A DNA stretch of 64,000 bases, taken from Streptosporangium sp. NBC_01495. Its GTDB lineage: Bacteria > Actinomycetota > Actinomycetes > Streptosporangiales > Streptosporangiaceae. Below, piece after piece: positions 59,001-64,000 of this stretch. The notes beneath the pieces are model-generated. The model made no database searches. It saw only the letters and a list, made by a program, of their open reading frames with translations, and was not told the origin of the DNA. The stretch covers positions 3,348,001 to 3,412,000 of the forward strand of contig NZ_CP109430.1 in assembly GCF_036250735.1 (NCBI RefSeq), written 5' to 3'. Position 1 is the stretch's first letter. Each line of letters begins with the position of its first letter. A program made the translations under genes and the position numbers.

Positions 59001-60891
59001 CGAGGAACTGCGGGGTTTCCTGCGCGAGCGGCTGCCCCGGCACATGGTGCCCGCCGTGCTCGTCCCGCTCGACGAGATCCCGCGCACGCCGCACGGGAAG
59101 ATCGACACCGGGCGGCTCCCGGCCGCCTCGCGGGACGCGCCCGGACACGTCCCGCCGCGCGGCCCGCTGGAGACGGCCCTGGCCGGGGTGTGGGCCCGGA
59201 TACTCGGCGTTCCCCGGGTGGGACGCCACGACAACTTCTTCGCCCTCGGCGGGTCCTCGCTGCTGGCCGCCAGGGTGCTCGGCGAGGTCCGCGAGGAGGC
59301 CGGGGCCGAGATCTCCCTGGGGGCCCTCTTCGAGGCGGCCGACCTGGCGGAGCTCGCGGCCTCCGCGGCCACGCCGGAACCCGCCCTCGGCGACGACGAC
59401 CTGAGGGCGCTGGCGGTGCTGCCCGGCGACGTGCGCGACGCCCTCGGCTTGACGCGCGGCGTACGGAGGGACGCGCGCGAGGTGTCCGGCGTGGCGGGGG
59501 ATGAGCGTGGCGCGTCCGGTGTGCCGGGGGACGCGCCTGGCACGTCCGGTCCCGTGTCCGGGGTGCGGGGGAACGCGCATGGCGTATCCGGATTCGCGTC
59601 CGGTGCGCGTGGCGTCCCCGGCTCGATCGGCTCCGCGCCGGGCGGGGCGGCGGCGAAGTGGCCCGGACGGGTGTTGCTGACGGGAGCGACGGGCCTTCTG
59701 GGGGCACACCTGCTGGCCGAGTTGCTCGACCGGGGCGTTCCCGAGGTGATGTGCCTGGTCAGGGCGAGGGACGAGCACGCGGCCACCGACCGGGTCCGTG
59801 AGGTCCTGACCCGGCACGGCCTCTGGAGGCCCGGCTACCGGGAAAGGGTCACCGGTCTGGCGGGGGACCTGACGGCGCCCCGGCTGGGGCTGGAGCCCGA
59901 CGTCTACGACGCCGTGGCGGAGGGGAGTGACCTGATCTGCCACGCCGGGCGGGTCGTCAACTTCGTTCAGCCGTACCGGATGCTCGGCCCCGTGAACGTC
60001 GGCGGGACCGTCGAGATGGTCCGGCTGGCCGCGCACCTGAGGCCGACCCCGCTGCACACCGTCTCCACCCTCGGCGTGTATCTCGGCTGGGCGGGCCGGG
60101 ACCGCCCGATCACCGAGGACGAGGCCCCGGACGACCCCGCCGGGCTGGGGTCCCCGTACTACCAGAGCAGGTGGGTCGCCGACGCGGCGGCGCGGCGGGC
60201 CCGCGAGCACGGCCTGCCCGTGACGGTCCACCGGCCCGCGAGGGTCGGCGGCCACAGCCTCACCGGCCGGGGCGACCCCGGAGACTACTTCAACCGGCTG
60301 CTCGCCACGTTCGTCCAGCTCCGTATGGTGCCCGACATACCGGTCACCGAGGACGTCATCCCCGTCGACCACCTCGCCGCCGCCATCGCCGCCAGGCTCC
60401 TGGACCCGAGGTCGGCGGGGCGCGACTTCCACTACTTCGACGCCGAGGGGATCACCTACCGGCAGATGGCGGCGGCCCTGCTCGATCACGGCTACGACGT
60501 CGAGCGGGTTTCCTGGGAGCGCTGGCGGGCGGAGATCCTGCGGCGCTCCGCCGAGGGCGAGCCGGTCGCCATGGGGCCGTTCGCCGCCGATCTGGGCGAG
60601 GAGCCGCCGGGGCCGCGCGGACCGAGGTTCGACTGCTCGTTCGCCTGCCCGCCGCCCGATCCCGCCCTGATCGGTCGCTATCTCGCGTTCCTCGAAACGT
60701 CCCTCGGAGCCTTTCCCGAAGCGTCTCCGGGAATACCTGCCGGGGCCTTTCCCGAGGCGTCTTCGGGGACGCCCACCGGAGCCCCCGCCGGGCCTTTCGC
60801 TGAGAAGTCCACCGGGACCTCCGGCGAGAGGCCCACCGAGCTGTTTGTCGACACTTCCAGTGAAATGTATGAAGAAGGAGGGCTTCGTTGA
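56017..60891 (+). CDS. Single-module nonribosomal peptide synthetase with terminal reductase (C-A-T-R)
   Basis: This is a 1,624-residue synthetase whose ATG overlaps the previous stop by 1 bp. The condensation domain (about 10-430) has LSWCLHHIMCDAPS as HHxxxDA instead of HHxxxDG. The adenylation domain (about 495-1030) has A3 YVIYTSGSTGRPKGV near 685, A4 FDASVGDVF, A5 FNHYGPTEATVCAT, A7 YRTGDLARY, A8 NGYRIEPAEVES and A10 TPHGKID. The carrier domain has NFFALGGSSLLAAR near 1075. The reductase (about 1215-1560) has VLLTGATGLLGAHLLAELL and SPYYQSRWVADAAARRA. My reading of the specificity residues is D-A-G-D-M-G-H-V-C-K, matching no code I know. Low-complexity inserts lie at the C-A, A, T-R and C-terminal junctions. 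The product is probably released as an aldehyde or alcohol. Confidence 0.9.
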   Translation: MPIARRDPAAPIPLTPAQARLWFLDRAGPGGASYVCWTFQRLTGPLDTDALRAAFTAVVGRHEALRLVIVEGPAQVVRESGPELRVVDAPDEERARDIVRDVLSRRFTLDGAPLHRAVLVRLAADEHILSWCLHHIMCDAPSLGILEEDLWAHYRVLVEGEEPPGPVSAQFPDYAAWLAGQDEAGREAGLAHWREHLSGAPAVTTLPQDRARPREPVLGGARRSLRLPADLTADLYALVRARRVTPFVIVMSAMTATLARCSDEEDVVVGTALVNRHLIELEGSVGCYINLIPVRTDLRADPTLAELLRAVRGSVIRGLGHQATPFEEIADLAGAPRDLRRNPVFQTLLVMGEGGGSAERAANITVETWELDESSPGARFDLTLVVSAGERGIELHADYSADLYDEDTVDRFLRHVVVFLSAFTATPDLRVWEIPLHDEARHPATPDASYGGFSRGERSLDGGTSDGGLSGGERSPGGTSDGGPEPRDPRSAGDFTAVHDLIARWAAEAPTAPALVSEAGTIGYGELERRSARLAARLREAGAGRESVVAVVLPNGGDAVVALLAALKAGAAYLPLNPADPPDRIAGILLEAGAVAAVTSDGHRDALAGYLGAVLTVGASGDVGDAEGAEGFEDGEGVKDGGVGGEHGAMRGSGRPAGDPGDAGSPDDTGDLGEVPSVGPEDLAYVIYTSGSTGRPKGVMVTHGTLARLTEAFRVVHGFGPGGRVLMLPPLTFDASVGDVFPALCSGAAVVLHPDPVLLDGPELVRFCARHGVTAVDTAASLWRGWAAVLAPGAVPADWPVTTMMVGGERVPLWAVRAWAAATGGRVELFNHYGPTEATVCATVHRTRDGAEAAGREHLPIGRPLPHVRAYVLDRRGGLAPTGTPGELHLGGDCLARGYVARPEETAARFVRDPHAGREGARMYRTGDLARYLADGTLEFLGRADRQLKVNGYRIEPAEVESAVVAHPGVRDAAVVASPEGDRLIGYVAPRTADPEELRGFLRERLPRHMVPAVLVPLDEIPRTPHGKIDTGRLPAASRDAPGHVPPRGPLETALAGVWARILGVPRVGRHDNFFALGGSSLLAARVLGEVREEAGAEISLGALFEAADLAELAASAATPEPALGDDDLRALAVLPGDVRDALGLTRGVRRDAREVSGVAGDERGASGVPGDAPGTSGPVSGVRGNAHGVSGFASGARGVPGSIGSAPGGAAAKWPGRVLLTGATGLLGAHLLAELLDRGVPEVMCLVRARDEHAATDRVREVLTRHGLWRPGYRERVTGLAGDLTAPRLGLEPDVYDAVAEGSDLICHAGRVVNFVQPYRMLGPVNVGGTVEMVRLAAHLRPTPLHTVSTLGVYLGWAGRDRPITEDEAPDDPAGLGSPYYQSRWVADAAARRAREHGLPVTVHRPARVGGHSLTGRGDPGDYFNRLLATFVQLRMVPDIPVTEDVIPVDHLAAAIAARLLDPRSAGRDFHYFDAEGITYRQMAAALLDHGYDVERVSWERWRAEILRRSAEGEPVAMGPFAADLGEEPPGPRGPRFDCSFACPPPDPALIGRYLAFLETSLGAFPEASPGIPAGAFPEASSGTPTGAPAGPFAEKSTGTSGERPTELFVDTSSEMYEEGGLR

Positions 60892-62204
60892 GAGCCGACG
60901 CGCTCAGGTTCGCCGGTATCTGGTCCGCCGAGCTGGTGTCGGTGATCGGTTCCAGCCTCACCGGCTTCGTGCTCAGCGTCTGGGTCTATCAGGAGTCCGG
61001 ATCCGAGACCCAGTTCGCTCTCACCCTGCTCTGCGCCACGCTGCCCGGCATCCTCATCACCCCCTTCTCCGGGGTGATCGTCGACCGCTTCGACAGGAAG
61101 TGGGTGCTCGTGCTGAGCGACTGCGGGGCGGCGCTGTCGACGGTCGCGCTGCTGCTGATCGTCCAGGCGCAGAGCCTGGCCGTGTGGCACGTCTACGTCG
61201 CCACCGCGGTCGGCGCGATCTGCGGGACCTTCCACCTCACCGTCTACCAGGCGATGACGCCGCTGCTGGTCCCCGAACGCCACCTGGGGCGGGCCAACGG
61301 GCTGATGCAGGCCAGCTGGGGGTTGCAGATCGCGGCCCCGGTGGTGGCGGGGACGTTGCTGGAGGTGGTGGGACTGCGCGGCGTGCTCCTGCTGGACCTC
61401 CTGTCGTTCGCCGTCGCGACGGCCGTGGTCCTGGCGACCCGGCTGCCCCGGTCGGCCACCCGGCCCGAGACCGTCGCGAGCCCGCCCTCGCTGGGCACCG
61501 ACCTGCTCTTCGGGCTGCGGTACCTGCGCACCCAAGGGCTGTTCCCCCTGGTGGCGCTCTTCGCCGCGTTCAACCTCGTGTTCGCCGTCGCGGGGGTGCT
61601 GATCCGCCCGCTCATCCTGTCGTTCACCGGGCCCGCCACGCTCGGGGTGCTGGTGTTCGCCGGAGGGGCGGGACTGTTCGCGGGAAGCCTGGTCATGGGC
61701 CTGTGGGGAGGGCCGCGCCGCAGGATCACCGGGATGAGCCTCTTCATGGGAGCGGGCGGGCTCGCCCTGGCCGCGCACAGCCTGTCTCCCTCGGTGGCGC
61801 TCATCGCGGTGGTCGCCCCCGCGTTCCTGTTCATCCTGCCGGTGGTCAACGGCTGTGTGATGACGGTCCTGCAGGTCAAGACGGAGGCCGGGGCGCTCGG
61901 CCGGGTTCTCGCCACGGCGCGCACCCTGGGACAGTGCGCGACGCCCATCGCCTTCCTGAGCGCCGCGCCCGCCGCGGAGCATCTCACCGGACCCCTGCTG
62001 ATGCCGGGCGGCGCGCTCGCCGGGAGTGTCGGGGAACTGATCGGGACGGGCCCCGGCAGGGGTATCGCCCTGATCTTCCTGATCGACGGGCTCCTGCTCG
62101 TCGCCCTCGCGGTCACGACGTTCGTCCTTCCCCGGCTCCGCCGCCTGGAGCGCGAGATCCCCGACGCGCCCAGGACGGACGCCGCACCCGCCCCGGTCTC
62201 CTGA
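60888..62204 (+). CDS. MFS transporter (Enterobactin/tetracenomycin exporter-like)
   Basis: This is a 438-residue membrane protein read from a TTG that overlaps the NRPS stop by 4 bp, with AAGGAGG 6 nt upstream. Twelve helices are predicted, including FAGIWSAELVSVIGSSLTGF, the loop VIVDRFDRKWVLVLSDCGAA (MFS motif A-like) and PVVAGTLLEVVGLRGVLLLD. The MFS_3 type with N-terminal IWxxELVSxxGS is common for natural-product or siderophore export. As part of the operon, it is likely to export the NRPS product and give self-protection. Confidence 0.88.
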   Translation: MRADALRFAGIWSAELVSVIGSSLTGFVLSVWVYQESGSETQFALTLLCATLPGILITPFSGVIVDRFDRKWVLVLSDCGAALSTVALLLIVQAQSLAVWHVYVATAVGAICGTFHLTVYQAMTPLLVPERHLGRANGLMQASWGLQIAAPVVAGTLLEVVGLRGVLLLDLLSFAVATAVVLATRLPRSATRPETVASPPSLGTDLLFGLRYLRTQGLFPLVALFAAFNLVFAVAGVLIRPLILSFTGPATLGVLVFAGGAGLFAGSLVMGLWGGPRRRITGMSLFMGAGGLALAAHSLSPSVALIAVVAPAFLFILPVVNGCVMTVLQVKTEAGALGRVLATARTLGQCATPIAFLSAAPAAEHLTGPLLMPGGALAGSVGELIGTGPGRGIALIFLIDGLLLVALAVTTFVLPRLRRLEREIPDAPRTDAAPAPVS

Positions 62205-62234
62205 CCCCTACCGACTTCACGAACGGCGACCTCC

Positions 62235-62356
62235 GCGACCCGCACCCCTTACGACCCGCACCCCTTACGACCCGCACCCTTTACGACCCGTACCCCTCAC
62301 GAATCCGCGACCCCGCGAACCGTACCCCCCCACGAACCGCGACCCTTACGAACGAG
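62235..62356 (+). repeat. Short tandem array of about 16-bp units between MFS and methyltransferase genes
   Basis: About seven to eight units of the form ACGACCCGCACCCCTT fill almost the whole gap between the two genes. They are near-perfect at 62235-62290 and decay to the right (ACGAACCGCGACCCTT). The array reaches to the ribosome binding site of the methyltransferase. Confidence 0.8.
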
Positions 62357-62361
62357 GTCCG

Positions 62362-63393
62362 ATGCCGCTGCACCTGACACCCGAGGACGCCCGCCGCTAC
62401 CTGGAGAGCGGAGAGGCGCCCGGTCCCCATCTCGACGTGATCGGCGCCATGTCGGCGCACGCCGCCGCGGCCGGGGTCCGGCTCGGCCTGTTCGAGGCCC
62501 TGGCGGACGGGCCCAGAGACCTGCCCGAGCTGGCCGCCGGGCTCGGTGCCGACCGGGACGGCCTGCGCGTCCTGCTCGGCGCGCTCGCCGCGACCGGATA
62601 CGTGACGTCCGAGCCCGGCGGGTACGCGCTGACCGCCGTGTCCCGCCCGCTGCTCGGCGGGTACGGCAACACGCTGCTGTTCTGGCAGGAGGTCCTGGCC
62701 GGGCTCTGGGGCGGGCTGGAGGAGTCGGTGCGCTCCGGCAGGCGCGGCGCGGACTTCTACACCTGGATGGCAGGGCGCCCCGAGGTGCTGGCCCGCTTCC
62801 AGCGGTTGCTCCAGGACCAGGCGGGATGGCTGGCGGAGGAGATCGCCGCCGTCGTCCCCCTGCCGGACGGCTCCTCCCGGCTGCTCGACCTGGGCGGGGG
62901 GCACGCCCGCTACAGCATCGCCTACTGCCGCGACCGCCCTGATCTGCGCGCCACCGTCGTCGACCTGCCCTCGGGGCTCGAGGCGGGCCGCTCGGCGGTG
63001 GACTCGGCGGGGATGGCCGGCCGCGTCACCCTCCTCGCCGGGGACATCCTGGGCGATCTCCCGTACCGGGACCAGGACGCCGTGCTGCTGTTCAACCTGC
63101 TGCACGGCTTCGGCGAGGAGCAGGCATCGGCCCTGCTGCGGGCGGCGGCGCGCACGCTGCGCCCCGGCGGGGTCGCGCTGGTGCTCGACCGGGATCCCGG
63201 CCATCCGGGGGACGCGGCGGCGCGGGCCTTCACCCCGCTCTTCGAGCTCAACCTGCACCACACCCAGGGCGGGCGCCTGTACTCCCCGGAGACGGTCACC
63301 CGATGGCTCGCCGAGGCCGGTTGTCATGAACCGAGGGAGTATGTCCTGACACGCTCCCCGGCCCACCTTCTGACAGTCGCCACCAGGGCGTGA
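62362..63393 (+). CDS. SAM-dependent methyltransferase (O-methyltransferase family 2-like)
   Basis: This is a 343-residue enzyme. The N-terminal dimerisation helices (AMSAHAAAAGVRLGLFEALA, YALTAVSRPLL) precede the Rossmann domain, with the SAM-binding motif RLLDLGGGHARYSIAYCRDR near residue 175, VVDLPSG as the acidic loop, GDILGDLPYRDQDAVLLFNL and LRPGGVALVLDRDPG. It has the fold of small-molecule O- or C-methyltransferases such as those acting on 3-hydroxykynurenine in pyrrolobenzodiazepine routes. The substrate is not shown by sequence. It is co-directional with the operon and separated from it by the repeat array, so its membership of the cluster is probable but not certain. Confidence 0.85.
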   Translation: MPLHLTPEDARRYLESGEAPGPHLDVIGAMSAHAAAAGVRLGLFEALADGPRDLPELAAGLGADRDGLRVLLGALAATGYVTSEPGGYALTAVSRPLLGGYGNTLLFWQEVLAGLWGGLEESVRSGRRGADFYTWMAGRPEVLARFQRLLQDQAGWLAEEIAAVVPLPDGSSRLLDLGGGHARYSIAYCRDRPDLRATVVDLPSGLEAGRSAVDSAGMAGRVTLLAGDILGDLPYRDQDAVLLFNLLHGFGEEQASALLRAAARTLRPGGVALVLDRDPGHPGDAAARAFTPLFELNLHHTQGGRLYSPETVTRWLAEAGCHEPREYVLTRSPAHLLTVATRA

Positions 63394-63575
63394 TCCGCGC
63401 GGGCGGCGCCCCGGGACCCGGCCTCCTCGGCTCCGCGCGCGGCTCTCCCGGCTCGCGGAAGTGAAACGGATGTAACGGTCTGCTGTACGTCCGTCACTCC
63501 GACCGCTGAGGGAACCCCGGGTGTGCGAAGATCTGCGCTGACGTACCGGCGGTAACGGCGATGGAGCGTACCATT

Positions 63576-64000
63576 ATGAACTCGACGAGGCCGTTGGCCG
63601 CTCCCGTGGCGGGGGTTTTCATGGCGGGAAGCATGCTCGTCGCCGTGCCCGGAGCCACCGCGGCCACGGCGGGCACCGTCTACTACGTCGACTCCAGGTC
63701 CGGCGACGACTCCGCCGCCGGGACCTCGGCCGCGGTGGCCTGGCGCAGCCTGGACAACGTCAACGCCGCCACCCTGAGCCCGGGTGACACCGTGCGCCTC
63801 AAGCGCGGCGGCAGCTGGCCGGGCGCGCTGACGCTGTCGGGTCGGGGCACCGCCGCCAGCCCCATCTCGGTCGAGCCGTACGGCAAGGGCGCGGCCCCGA
63901 GGATCAGCGGCAGGGACGCGGCCTGCGTGGTGATCTCGGGCTCCTACGTGCGGATCGTGGGGATACGGGCCAGTAACTGCCAGTGGGCCGGCTTCGAGGT
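63576..64000 (+). CDS. Secreted parallel beta-helix protein, partial at window edge
   Basis: The ATG at 63576 has GGAG 9 nt upstream; another in-frame ATG lies at 63561. A signal peptide (PLAAPVAGVFMAGSMLVAVP, then GATAAT) leads to GTVYYVDSRSGDDSAAGTSA, a typical start for right-handed beta-helix or pectate-lyase-like proteins. WRSLDNVNAATLSPGDTVRL and SGSYVRIVGIRASNCQWAGF are beta-helix rungs. At least 141 residues are visible, and the catalytic part lies outside the window. It is unrelated to the biosynthetic operon by all signs, and a gap of about 180 bp separates it. Confidence 0.75.
   Translation, partial: MNSTRPLAAPVAGVFMAGSMLVAVPGATAATAGTVYYVDSRSGDDSAAGTSAAVAWRSLDNVNAATLSPGDTVRLKRGGSWPGALTLSGRGTAASPISVEPYGKGAAPRISGRDAACVVISGSYVRIVGIRASNCQWAGFE

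Noticed and set aside
1-64000. tRNA or rRNA genes
   Set aside because: No cloverleaf with the conserved T-loop GGTTCRANTCC pattern in a consistent context, and no rRNA-like stretch, was found by eye.

Overview
The window is very GC-rich, with frequent GTG and TTG starts, 4-bp start/stop overlaps, GGAGG ribosome binding sites, large secreted polysaccharide hydrolases, CebR-type sugar control and a c-di-AMP riboswitch ahead of a cell-wall hydrolase. This points to a high-GC filamentous actinomycete, probably Streptosporangiales (Streptosporangium/Nonomuraea-like). The genus is an inference from gene content, not from a marker gene.

Layout. 1-7.2 kb: class II DAHP synthase (cut by the window edge), an FAD monooxygenase, a SigK-type ECF sigma factor with its RskA-type anti-sigma factor, a divergent SDR/TetR pair with two clear operators, a YkvA-like membrane protein and an APH-fold kinase. 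7.3-13.3 kb: a cellobiose operon (binding protein, two permeases, GH1 beta-glucosidase, CebR-like repressor) with two perfect 14-bp CebR operators. 13.4-15.2 kb: a secreted CHAP hydrolase behind a ydaO-type riboswitch, then a repeat-rich gene-free kilobase. 15.2-16.8 kb: an SDR-TetR pair. 16.9-26.3 kb: a nonulosonic-acid polymer locus (two glycosyltransferase-like genes, a polysialyltransferase-like gene, a GT2 and a three-domain cytidylyltransferase-phosphatase-synthase fusion). It is interrupted by a secreted alpha-L-fucosidase and transposase debris. 26.6-31.5 kb: a secreted esterase and a large multidomain subtilase, divergent. 31.7-39.1 kb: a mixed accessory region with small genes, a frameshifted GntR-TetR hybrid regulator and a degraded HicB-like gene.

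39.3-53.4 kb is a complete starch/maltodextrin system: a secreted alpha-amylase with CBM20, a two-headed amylopullulanase of about 1,960 residues, a MalEFG transporter, an intracellular GH13 glucosidase and a MalR-like repressor. Polymer is cut outside, oligosaccharides are imported, and glucose is released inside. 53.9-63.4 kb is a compact biosynthetic cluster: kynurenine 3-monooxygenase, an unknown 224-residue protein, a single-module NRPS (C-A-T-reductase), an MFS exporter and a SAM methyltransferase. This resembles the tryptophan/kynurenine logic of pyrrolobenzodiazepine and actinomycin pathways but is much smaller, and its first gene opens with three TTA codons. The window ends inside a secreted beta-helix protein.

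A recurring oddity is short tandem duplication at the 3' ends of genes, with the stop codon inside the repeat unit (at least five loci), alongside several other minisatellite-like arrays between genes and inside the NRPS.
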